In this document: positions 56,673 to 64,000 of the stretch, piece after piece
How the letters are laid out: each line of letters begins with the position of its first letter
How positions within the stretch are numbered: the stretch's first letter is position 1
From: an uncultured Fulvivirga sp.
GTDB lineage: Bacteria; Bacteroidota; Bacteroidia; Cytophagales; Cyclobacteriaceae
NCBI GenBank assembly: GCA_947500555.1
Contig: CANMSE010000002.1
Location: 124,001 to 188,000 of the forward strand
Length of the DNA: 64,000 nucleotides
Reading direction: 5' to 3'
The notes under the pieces: model-generated
Told to the model about the DNA's origin: nothing
The model's input: the letters and a program-made list of their open reading frames with translations, nothing else
Database searches by the model: none
Program-made: the position numbers and the translations under genes

Positions 56673-59042
56673 TCATTCGTTGCGTAATGAATTAACAGGA
56701 TTAGAGGCTGCTGCTCTATATACTTTTGTGCCTACTGTAAAGCTTGAAATAAGTAGAAATACTAGCCCCGATGTAATAAACACAAACGCACCAAGTTCTA
56801 CATGATAAGCCCAAATTGAACTCATCAAACCACCAATCATGAAATAGCTTATAGCAGAGCTTATGACAATTGCAATAAGCATAATAACAAGGAATTGTTT
56901 GTTCAATTTAAACACTACACCTCTAACAGATGCACCTAAAACTTTTCTTACAGCTACTTCTTTCAACCTCTTAAGAATGTGCAACGAGACAAGAGTGAAC
57001 AAACCGGAAACTGCCAAAATTGTAGCTACTAATCCTAAAAAAGTAAACATGGTAACAATATTCTTATTTACTTGGTTGGCACTGGTTACTTCAATGTTTA
57101 TAAACTCACCTGTATAAAGTCTATCGGGATATATTTCTTTCCACTTCTCTTCCAGATAGTCATTAGCTTCCACTACTTGTGACGGACGGGTATTAACAGT
57201 TAAAAATCTGTAGTCTTCTTTCGCAGACATTCTTAATATCATTGGCTCTAAGGGGTTCCAAAGAGCACGAGTGTAAATATCTTCTATAACTCCTACAACA
57301 AATAATTGTACGCTATCAGCCCAAACCACACGTTTACCAATAGGGTCATCCCACTCAAAACGCTCTGCTAATTGTTTTGTAATAATTATAGATTCTTCAA
57401 TATCACTCTCACTGTCTTTTATGAAATTTCTTCCTTCTAGAAGACTGATATTCATTGTCTCCAAATAATTCTCATCTACCTTTAAAATATCAACTTCTTC
57501 TTGACGGTCCTCAAATCTAATAGGGTCATTTCTATACGACTCCATTAACTGATCTTTTGAACCTGTAGAAGATATTATTCTGCCGTCATTTACTACAGCA
57601 TTTTTATATACCTCGTATTCATCATAGTTTTCAAATTCTACATGAATAATTCCATCACCATCATACCCCATATCAAATTCCTCCTGATACTTAGCATTTT
57701 GTATAAAAGAAACGCTGGCAATAATGGCTAAAAGGGCAATTATCAACTGACTTGTAAGGAGAACTTTGGTAAAAGGACTGGTTCCTCCAAACTTTTGAGT
57801 CCCTTTTAATATTGTTACAGGCTCAAATTTACTAATGTAAAAAGCGGGGTAACTTCCTGATAACAATCCAGTTAACACTAGCATTCCACCTAAAAATCCA
57901 AATAAGCTAAGGTTTTCAGAATACACTAATTGTAAATCAAATTCCCATAATTGTGCGTAAGCCGGCACTAGTAACTCAGCAATTATTACTCCCAGAATCA
58001 GTGAAAACAAACATAAAACAAGACTCTCAAGCATAAATTGTCTTATTAGCTGAAGTCTTATTCCACCCATTACTTTTCTCAACCCAATTTCCTTTAATCT
58101 TGAGCCAGCCATCGCAATACTGGTATTTGTAAAATTAAAACAAGCCAATAGAAGTAGAAGACCTGCCATTATAGTGGGTGCAATAACTGCCATTGGGTGC
58201 ATTGCCTGCCATGTCCATCCACTTACATCATCTGATGCTGCTCTCGATGCCATTCCTTCTAAGGGATCCAAATAAAAATTGGTAATCTGAAAATCTTCTC
58301 TAGCTTCATTTTGAAGTTCAATATACTCGTTAAGTTGATTTTCTATTGCAAGTATTCTTGACTTATCATTAAGAAGTGCAAATGTTGTAGTCCATCGCGC
58401 CCAGTCATCTCTTTTTCTATTCGGATCACTCAGGTAGTAGTTTTCAAAAGCAGCAAAGGCCTCTACTCCACCAAAACTTGAATTTTCAGGTTTCTTTTTA
58501 AATATTCCTGCCACTTTATAGTCACGAACACCACTATCCAGTACCTGAGTAACAACCTTGCCCAATGGATCTTCATCACCGAAATACTTTCTTGCCAGTT
58601 CATCACTAATAATGATGTTGGCATTTTCCGAAATATCTATTTGACCCTCGACCTGCTGAAAGGTGAATATTTCAAAAAAGGATGGTTGTGTAAAAACGAT
58701 GTTTGTATTGAAAAGTTCATCCTTGATTCTAAACTTTTCACTAGGGTTGACGTAATTAGCTACCTTATCAAAATCAGAAATGTTATCTTCTGCTAAAGCT
58801 CCTAATGGTCTTGGAATTATACCATACTTTGTAATACGCCCTTGGAAGTTTCTTAAACTATTTAGCCTATAAATAGTCTCTTTATTAACATGCTCCTGAT
58901 CAAAGCTAGCATCATAATCATAATTGAGATATGCAACAATGGCACAAGCTATCGATATAGCTAGACCTAGGACATTAATTGTTACAAAAGTCTTTTTCTT
59001 CCAAAGACTACGGAAAGTGAGTTTTAGGTAATTTTTTAGCAT
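56673..59042 (-). CDS. FtsX/MacB-type ABC transporter permease, second in the efflux locus
   Basis: About 789 residues from the ATG at 59042 (MLKNYLKLTFRSLWKKKTF). The frame continues upstream to a TTG at 59150 but that stretch is not conserved with its paralogues and overlaps a hairpin leader. The two FtsX motifs are RLKEIGLRKVMGGIRLQL and LKEVAVRKVLGASVRGV. Strong similarity in the segment NTSIAMAG...RQFMLESL to the neighbouring permease indicates a tandem duplication. The leader carries an inverted repeat (59073-59108). Confidence 0.92.
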   Translation of the reverse strand: MLKNYLKLTFRSLWKKKTFVTINVLGLAISIACAIVAYLNYDYDASFDQEHVNKETIYRLNSLRNFQGRITKYGIIPRPLGALAEDNISDFDKVANYVNPSEKFRIKDELFNTNIVFTQPSFFEIFTFQQVEGQIDISENANIIISDELARKYFGDEDPLGKVVTQVLDSGVRDYKVAGIFKKKPENSSFGGVEAFAAFENYYLSDPNRKRDDWARWTTTFALLNDKSRILAIENQLNEYIELQNEAREDFQITNFYLDPLEGMASRAASDDVSGWTWQAMHPMAVIAPTIMAGLLLLLACFNFTNTSIAMAGSRLKEIGLRKVMGGIRLQLIRQFMLESLVLCLFSLILGVIIAELLVPAYAQLWEFDLQLVYSENLSLFGFLGGMLVLTGLLSGSYPAFYISKFEPVTILKGTQKFGGTSPFTKVLLTSQLIIALLAIIASVSFIQNAKYQEEFDMGYDGDGIIHVEFENYDEYEVYKNAVVNDGRIISSTGSKDQLMESYRNDPIRFEDRQEEVDILKVDENYLETMNISLLEGRNFIKDSESDIEESIIITKQLAERFEWDDPIGKRVVWADSVQLFVVGVIEDIYTRALWNPLEPMILRMSAKEDYRFLTVNTRPSQVVEANDYLEEKWKEIYPDRLYTGEFINIEVTSANQVNKNIVTMFTFLGLVATILAVSGLFTLVSLHILKRLKEVAVRKVLGASVRGVVFKLNKQFLVIMLIAIVISSAISYFMIGGLMSSIWAYHVELGAFVFITSGLVFLLISSFTVGTKVYRAAASNPVNSLRNE

Positions 59043-59157
59043 AACGTTGAATTTGAGTTTTTGACCTTGAGTATTAGATGCGAATACCAATAAAAGGTTG
59101 CATCTAATTATTAAAATTTTGACCAAGTACCTTGCAGTACATAGTAGCAAACGAAAA

Positions 59158-59187
59158 AATTAGTCCAGCGTTGCCGTAGGACTAATT
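59158..59187 (-). terminator. Intrinsic terminator after the first permease gene
   Basis: A 9-bp stem (AATTAGTCC at 59158-59166 pairing with GGACTAATT at 59179-59187) is followed on the minus strand by a run of U from the A tract at 59154-59159. It begins 22 nt after the stop of the permease gene at 59209. Confidence 0.7.
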
Positions 59188-59208
59188 AAATCGAAAATAC
59201 TTTGCAGA

Positions 59209-61590
59209 TCATTCTGTTTTGAGTGTAGATACCGGATTCATAGTTGCTGCGCTATAAATTCGGAAGCCTACGGTAATAATCGATACGGCAAATATGAGAG
59301 CTGTACCTGAAAGAAAAGTAATCGCATCGGCTTTTTTATAATATTCCCAAATACTACCCATTAAAAGATCTAATCCATAATAACTCATTATGGATCCTCC
59401 TATAGCCGCTAATACAATTATTATTGCAAACTGCTGATTGAGTGTTTTTGCAATATTTCCAATAGAAGCACCCAATACTTTACGTACACCTATTTCTTTG
59501 GTCCGCTTAATAATATTTAAACTTACCATTGAGTACAAACCGCTGGCGGAAAGTAAAATGGCAATTATTCCTAGAAAACTATGTAAAATGAGTATGTTTT
59601 GATTAATAAGTGTTGCTTCAGCCATACTTGAATCCATATATCTTCCAAAGTAGATACGGTCTGGAAATACCGTTTTCCATTTTGCAGCCATAAACTCATT
59701 GATCTCTTTCAAATCTTTATTAGCCCCTTTAACCAAAATTCTGCTATAATTTTCTTTGTTATTTAACCTAAACATCGTTGGTTCTAACTCCCCCCATAAT
59801 GCACTTGTGTAGAGGTTATTGACCGTTCCTACAACATATAATGGAACTGTATCTGACCAAACCACTCTCTTTCCAATAGCCTCATTCTTATCCCATCCGA
59901 ATTCTTCAAGAAAAGTCTGATTAACTATGATTGACTCGTTAAGATCTGTTTCTGAGTCTTCATTAAAATTTCGACCATCTGAAATCTCAATATCCATCAT
60001 CTCAAAATAATCATGGCCCACATCGTATATCGAAACGTCTTGAAGTATTCCTTCATATTCAACCGGATCACCATATCCGGAGGATAATAAATGATCATCG
60101 GTGGCTGAAATAGCCTTAATCTTTGTATTCTCTATCAGCTCATTTTTATAGGCGTCATATTCATCTTCGCCATTCACATAACTGTAAATTATATTATCAA
60201 CACTAAAACCCAGGTCGAAATTCTTTTGGTAATTGGCATTTTGTACGAAGCCTACCGCAGAAACTATTGCATTAACGGTAATCAGAAATTGCACCCAAAG
60301 AAGTGCCTTGGTAACCCAATTATTACCTCCAAATTTGAACGTACCCTTAAGTATGCTGGAAGGTTCAAATTTAGAAATATAAAAAGCGGGGTAAATACCT
60401 GCTAACAAGCCCGTGAATAGCAAAAGACCAAACATAAATGAAAGAAACCCTAAATTGCTTAAGTAGTTAAGATCTAACGTTAGAAAATCCCACATTCCAT
60501 TGTAAGCCGGAACTAAAAGCTCCGCCAATAAGAGGGCCAGAATTCCCGCAAGAACACATAGAAAAAGATTCTCAGCAAGAAATTGTATAACTAGTTGACG
60601 TTTCATGCCACCCATCACCTTTCTAATGCCTATTTCTTTAAGCCTTCGGCTAGACATAGCTATTGATGTATTAGTGAAGTTAAAAACAGCAATTAGTAAA
60701 AGCAGGCCAGCCATTATAGTAGGCGATATTGCTGCTGCCGATGGTAAACTCTGTCTGAACCAATGATTATTTACGTCTTCATTCTCTGATCTGACAGCCA
60801 TGCCCTCAAAAGGATCAAGATAGAACTCAGAAACCTGGTAGTCTTCTTTCGCTTTGTTTTGAACTTCTCTGTATTGCTGGAGCTCTTGCTCTACCGCAGC
60901 TATATTATTGGGGTTTTTGATTTCGAGAAACAATGTTACCCAATAGCGCCAGTTATTTTCATCAAGATTGGGGTTAGCATCAAAGTAGTTATCAATGTGT
61001 GTAACTATATCAAATTGAAAACTTGAGTTTAGTGGCATTTTTTCGAATACCCCAGCCACTACATATTCTCGAGTACCACTATCTAATACGTTAGTAATCT
61101 GCTTTCCAATCGCACTTTCTTGTCCAAAGTATTTGACCGATAACTCACTACTAATAAAAATTCTGGTTACATCCTTAAAATCATCTGAAGTACCTGATTT
61201 GAGCTCGAAAGTAAAAAGGTCTAAAAATTCATTATCAGCATAGCTGATATCGGTATTGAAGAGCTCGTCTTGTATTCTAAAATTACCTCCATCGGGAATA
61301 TATCTGATAACTTTTTCAACACCCGCCATCTTATTTCTAATCGCATTGCCGAGTGGTAAGGGTGATATCCCATTTTTCACCTTACGACCTTGAAAATCTC
61401 GGATGAAATTAACCCTATAAATGTCCTTGGCATTAATATGCTGGACATCATAGTTAGCATTGTAATCATAATTTAAATAGGCAATTATGCACATTGCCAA
61501 TGCAACTCCCATTCCCAGGACATTGATTAGCACGAACTCCTTACTCTTAGCCAGACTTCTGACAGTAATCTTTAAGTAGTTTTTAAGCAT
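59209..61590 (-). CDS. FtsX/MacB-type ABC transporter permease, first in the efflux locus
   Basis: A 793-residue permease in the same duplicated MacB form. The first FtsX motif is RLKEIGIRKVMGGMKRQL and the second is TKEIGVRKVLGASIGNI. Shared motifs with the second permease (NTSIAM and the RQF/IQF LAEN region) mark them as paralogues. It lies downstream of the ATPase gene, but a strong terminator lies between them (61692-61726), so it may have its own promoter near the palindrome at 61618-61636. Confidence 0.92.
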   Translation of the reverse strand: MLKNYLKITVRSLAKSKEFVLINVLGMGVALAMCIIAYLNYDYNANYDVQHINAKDIYRVNFIRDFQGRKVKNGISPLPLGNAIRNKMAGVEKVIRYIPDGGNFRIQDELFNTDISYADNEFLDLFTFELKSGTSDDFKDVTRIFISSELSVKYFGQESAIGKQITNVLDSGTREYVVAGVFEKMPLNSSFQFDIVTHIDNYFDANPNLDENNWRYWVTLFLEIKNPNNIAAVEQELQQYREVQNKAKEDYQVSEFYLDPFEGMAVRSENEDVNNHWFRQSLPSAAAISPTIMAGLLLLIAVFNFTNTSIAMSSRRLKEIGIRKVMGGMKRQLVIQFLAENLFLCVLAGILALLLAELLVPAYNGMWDFLTLDLNYLSNLGFLSFMFGLLLFTGLLAGIYPAFYISKFEPSSILKGTFKFGGNNWVTKALLWVQFLITVNAIVSAVGFVQNANYQKNFDLGFSVDNIIYSYVNGEDEYDAYKNELIENTKIKAISATDDHLLSSGYGDPVEYEGILQDVSIYDVGHDYFEMMDIEISDGRNFNEDSETDLNESIIVNQTFLEEFGWDKNEAIGKRVVWSDTVPLYVVGTVNNLYTSALWGELEPTMFRLNNKENYSRILVKGANKDLKEINEFMAAKWKTVFPDRIYFGRYMDSSMAEATLINQNILILHSFLGIIAILLSASGLYSMVSLNIIKRTKEIGVRKVLGASIGNIAKTLNQQFAIIIVLAAIGGSIMSYYGLDLLMGSIWEYYKKADAITFLSGTALIFAVSIITVGFRIYSAATMNPVSTLKTE

Positions 61591-61617
61591 TATGATTTGA
61601 TTTAAGTTTTCTGATTG

Positions 61618-61636
61618 ATAAGTATTTAATACTTAT
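61618..61636. promoter_or_regulatory. 19-nt palindrome upstream of the first permease gene
   Basis: ATAAGTATT-T-AATACTTAT is a perfect odd-centred palindrome, 28 nt before the start at 61590. Its position suggests an operator for a dimeric regulator. No regulator gene is adjacent in the window. Confidence 0.4.
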
Positions 61637-61691
61637 TCATAATGGCTTAACAGGTTGGTTGAATTGATACTATGCCAAAACACAGTATATT

Positions 61692-61726
61692 AAAAAAGAA
61701 CTCTACGGTCGTAGAGTTCTTTTTTT
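61692..61726 (-). terminator. Strong terminator between ATPase and first permease
   Basis: Stem AACTCTAC/GTAGAGTT (61699-61706 and 61711-61718), a 4-nt loop, A tract on one side and T tract on the other, so it works on both strands. It starts 30 nt after the ATPase stop codon. Confidence 0.85.
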
Positions 61727-61747
61727 CATTAGAACAGAAGCTCCAAT

Positions 61748-62437
61748 TTAAATATGGAATTGCTCCTTAATATTCTCAGTTACAACCTTTCCATCAAATA
61801 GATTGATAATTCTATGTGCGTAATTTGCATCATATGGGGAGTGAGTAACCATGATAATAGTAGTACCTTCCTCGTTTAGTTCAGCCAAGAGCTTCATTAC
61901 TTCTTCGCCATTTGCTGAGTCCAGGTTACCAGTAGGCTCATCTGCTAATATTACGTTCGGCTTTGCAACAATAGCTCTGGCTATCGCAACTCTTTGCTGT
62001 TGACCTCCAGAAAGTTGCTGTGGGAAGTGATTTCTTCGATGCATGATATTCATTCTCTCCAAAACTTCTTCCACTCTTTGCTTTCTTTCAGCAGAAGGCA
62101 CTTTCAAGTACAATAAAGGAAGTTCTACATTTTCGAATACTGTCAATTCGTCAATCAAGTTGAAACTTTGAAAAACAAATCCAATAGATCCTTTTCTTAG
62201 TTGAGCTCTTTGTCTTTCAGAATAGTTAGACACCTCGTGTTCTCCGAAATGATACTCTCCGTCAGTTGGATTATCCAATAAACCTAAGATATTCAACAGT
62301 GTAGATTTTCCACACCCTGAAGGGCCCATAATAGCAACGAACTCTCCTTCTTTAATTTCAATATTGATACTGTTGAGAGCGGTTGTTTCTACTTCATCAG
62401 TAGTGTACACTTTCTGTAAATTTTTAATCTTAATCAT
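61748..62437 (-). CDS. MacB/LolD-type ABC transporter ATP-binding protein
   Basis: A 229-residue ATPase. Walker A is G38-PSGCGKS-T46, the signature is LSGGQQQR, Walker B is VILADEPTGNLDS, and the H-loop is MVTHS. The DEPTGNLD form is typical of MacB/LolD ATPases that work with FtsX-type permeases. It lies 45 nt downstream of the adaptor gene and probably powers the three permeases encoded after it. Confidence 0.95.
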   Translation of the reverse strand: MIKIKNLQKVYTTDEVETTALNSINIEIKEGEFVAIMGPSGCGKSTLLNILGLLDNPTDGEYHFGEHEVSNYSERQRAQLRKGSIGFVFQSFNLIDELTVFENVELPLLYLKVPSAERKQRVEEVLERMNIMHRRNHFPQQLSGGQQQRVAIARAIVAKPNVILADEPTGNLDSANGEEVMKLLAELNEEGTTIIMVTHSPYDANYAHRIINLFDGKVVTENIKEQFHI

Positions 62438-62482
62438 TTCTGTGATGTTTAGTTTAAGTTTAAGTTTTTGACCATTTATTTG

Positions 62483-63733
62483 TTACTGCAATACAAGTAC
62501 TTCATTGTCTCCGAAATTATCGTAAGATGATGTAATCACTTTGTCGCCCGGCTCTAAACCTTCCAAGACTTCAAAGTGCTCAGTGTTCTTACGTCCTAAA
62601 CGTATATTTCGTTTTTCTCCTTTAGTTCCAGCTTCATCTACCACGAATACCCAATTACCTCCAGTATCTTTATAAAAACCTCCTACTGGTAGTAGTAATT
62701 CTTCAGAAGACTGCCCAAGTTCAATTCTTAATCTAAGTGATTGACCTCTTCTAATCCCTTGAGGAGTATCTCCAACGAATTGCATGTCTACTTGAAACCT
62801 TCCATTGTTTATATTAGGATAAATATAAGTAATTACTAATTCATAGTCTCCTCCGGCAAAACTGGTTGTTGCCTTCAAGCCTGTAGAAATACGTGGTAAA
62901 TACAATTCATCAATCTGCGCACTTACCTTGTAGCTTCCTACCTTATCTACCTGACCCATTCTTTGACCAGAGTTTACCGTCTGACCTTCATAAACCTGAG
63001 GCGCTGTAAGTAGGCCATCAATAGGCGATTTTATGGTCAAATTATCAAGTATTTGAGCGACACCAGTTAAGCTTGTCATCATTCGTCTTTCAGATTCATT
63101 CAGTTGTACGAGTTGGGTCATACGAGATAATGAATCATTTTTGTAACTCTTATAAGTTATATTCTTTCGTTTTACATTGTACTGGTAGTTGGCTTCTGTT
63201 TGTTCAAAATCCTGCTTAGAAATAAGTTGCTTTTCAAAGAGCACTTTTTGCCTTTTATATTGTGGTTCTAAAATCTCCAATTGATTTTCAATCAAAGCCA
63301 GGGTTTGCTGTTGCTGCAAATCATTCTGCTCAAGTTGAAGCCTTGTTTGTCTGAGTCTGTTGATACTTTCATTTAAACTGGCTTCTTGACTTAGGACACT
63401 TAATTCCCTGTTAAGGTTAGATAACTCTAATATGATATCTCCTTTTTTGAGCATCGCTCCACTTTCCTTATGAACTTTCTTTATTTGTCCACCTTCTATA
63501 GCATCTAAGTAGAAAGTTACACTAGGCTCAACAGTACCTGTTTGAGGAATGAACTCTTGAAATACACCTCGCTTAACATTCGCAATGGTTATCTTCTCCT
63601 TTTCCACATTCAATTTGGAACGCCTATCGGCAAATAATAGTTGGTAGCCAACAAATACCACTAAAAGCGTAACTCCAAGAATTGTAGAGATTCGTTTTAA
63701 TGTCCAGGTCTTCTTTTTTATTTTCTTATCCAT
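62483..63733 (-). CDS. HlyD/MacA-type periplasmic adaptor protein
   Basis: A 416-residue protein with one N-terminal membrane helix (about 13-32). A lipoyl/barrel segment (about 45-115) precedes a long helical hairpin (about 115-225) rich in Gln and Leu, and a C-terminal beta-barrel/membrane-proximal domain (about 225-410) follows. This is the layout of adaptors that connect ABC permeases to a TolC-like channel. It opens the efflux locus behind the sigma-54-like promoter. Confidence 0.92.
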   Translation of the reverse strand: MDKKIKKKTWTLKRISTILGVTLLVVFVGYQLLFADRRSKLNVEKEKITIANVKRGVFQEFIPQTGTVEPSVTFYLDAIEGGQIKKVHKESGAMLKKGDIILELSNLNRELSVLSQEASLNESINRLRQTRLQLEQNDLQQQQTLALIENQLEILEPQYKRQKVLFEKQLISKQDFEQTEANYQYNVKRKNITYKSYKNDSLSRMTQLVQLNESERRMMTSLTGVAQILDNLTIKSPIDGLLTAPQVYEGQTVNSGQRMGQVDKVGSYKVSAQIDELYLPRISTGLKATTSFAGGDYELVITYIYPNINNGRFQVDMQFVGDTPQGIRRGQSLRLRIELGQSSEELLLPVGGFYKDTGGNWVFVVDEAGTKGEKRNIRLGRKNTEHFEVLEGLEPGDKVITSSYDNFGDNEVLVLQ

Positions 63734-63774
63734 TCAAATTGTTAATTGCGGATTTATAATTTAATAATCAGGTT

Positions 63775-63790
63775 GCCAACAAGTGTGCCA
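63775..63790 (-). promoter_or_regulatory. Sigma-54-like promoter candidate of the efflux locus
   Basis: On the minus strand TGGCAC (complement of 63785-63790) is followed after 5 nt by TTGGC (complement of 63775-63779). The -24 GG is perfect. The -12 GC comes one base late, so it is an imperfect match. It would start the transcript about 30 nt before the adaptor start codon. Confidence 0.35.
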
Positions 63791-63843
63791 AAGCAATATA
63801 GAGCCATAATCGCACTATTTCGAACATCTGGTAGTCCGATAAC

Positions 63844-63877
63844 GTTCACCAATGAACGGAAGTGTTCGTCAGCGAAC
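63844..63877. promoter_or_regulatory. Two tandem 14-nt palindromes, probable activator sites
   Basis: GTTCACCAATGAAC (63844-63857) and GTTCGTCAGCGAAC (63864-63877) share the form GTTCRnnnnYGAAC. Their centres are 20 nt apart, about two helical turns, so a regulator would bind the same face of the DNA. They sit about 55-90 nt from the sigma-54-like site and 47 nt before the rightward gene start. Confidence 0.55.
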
Positions 63878-63923
63878 AAATTCATTATTCTTACGTATAT
63901 TCGGTCAGTCTATTACTATAGCT

Positions 63924-64000
63924 ATGACACCAGTTATCAATAAAATAAGCCTATTACTACTTTATATAACGTTTGCTAGTAGTTCGGTATCAACTTTGAT
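63924..64000 (+). CDS. Partial gene with signal peptide (3' end outside window)
   Basis: The ATG at 63924 opens a frame that runs to the window end. Its 25 visible codons encode a short N-terminal segment with a lysine (MTPVINKIS), then a hydrophobic run (LLLLYITFA) and small residues (SSSVSTL), a typical signal peptide. It diverges from the adaptor gene across the palindrome region, so an outer-membrane efflux component is possible, but nothing in the sequence proves it. Confidence 0.45.
   Translation, partial: MTPVINKISLLLLYITFASSSVSTL

Noticed and set aside
61650..61690. TTTTGGCA on the minus strand before the first permease, resembling a -24 element
   Set aside because: No TTGC or GC at the required distance, so there is no complete sigma-54 promoter.
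1..64000. CRISPR, insertion sequence, prophage or RNA genes
   Set aside because: No regular repeats with spacers, transposase or integrase frames, tRNA cloverleaf or rRNA segments were recognised.

Overview
This AT-rich window looks like a chromosomal segment of a Bacteroidota member, probably a marine Cytophagales-type bacterium. The phylum call rests on four signs: an alternative complex III (Act) and aa3-type oxidase supercluster, FtsX/MacB permeases of about 800 residues, several TAnnTTTG-type promoter elements, and the general absence of Shine-Dalgarno sequences. The genus is inference. I see no rRNA, tRNA, CRISPR array, insertion sequence or prophage.

Left part (1-25.3 kb): the end of an MlaF-like ATPase gene and a RelE/ParE-type toxin-antitoxin pair are followed by a long leftward block. 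In transcription order it runs actA-actB-actC-actD-actE-actF (quinol:cytochrome c oxidoreductase), oxidase subunits II and I, heme A synthase, heme O synthase, two subunit III-type proteins and subunit IV. A perfect 13-bp hairpin terminator then touches the start of a SCO-like gene that lacks the copper-binding cysteines. After that come DUF420, a small membrane protein, DUF983, a very large NtrY-like sensor kinase and a putative outer-membrane barrel whose start overlaps the kinase stop. A well-formed Bacteroidota promoter lies ahead of actA.

Middle part (25.3-51 kb): mixed housekeeping and accessory genes. These include a POTRA/BamA-like protein, a TPMT-like methyltransferase, a coiled-coil membrane protein, a RES/Xre toxin-antitoxin module, a DUF547 lipoprotein, rpsF-rpsR-rplI with a terminator, a DUF885 peptidase-like lipoprotein, a GH13 lipoprotein, tandem UspA, a GreA-like factor, an MFS transporter and two ECF sigma loci. 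An SLC12-like transporter, a bestrophin and an SPFH operon with two small genes follow. The first ECF locus faces a DUF6249/ABC-permease operon across an intergenic region that holds two mirror-image copies of a bipartite promoter-like motif.

Right part (51-64 kb): leuS, then a leftward efflux-type ABC locus of adaptor, ATPase and three large FtsX permeases, with terminators between units. It begins from an intergenic region with two tandem 14-nt palindromes and a sigma-54-like sequence. A rightward partial gene with a signal peptide starts at the window edge. I found no clearly novel defence or biosynthetic system; the most unusual signals are regulatory layouts and small or degenerate genes.
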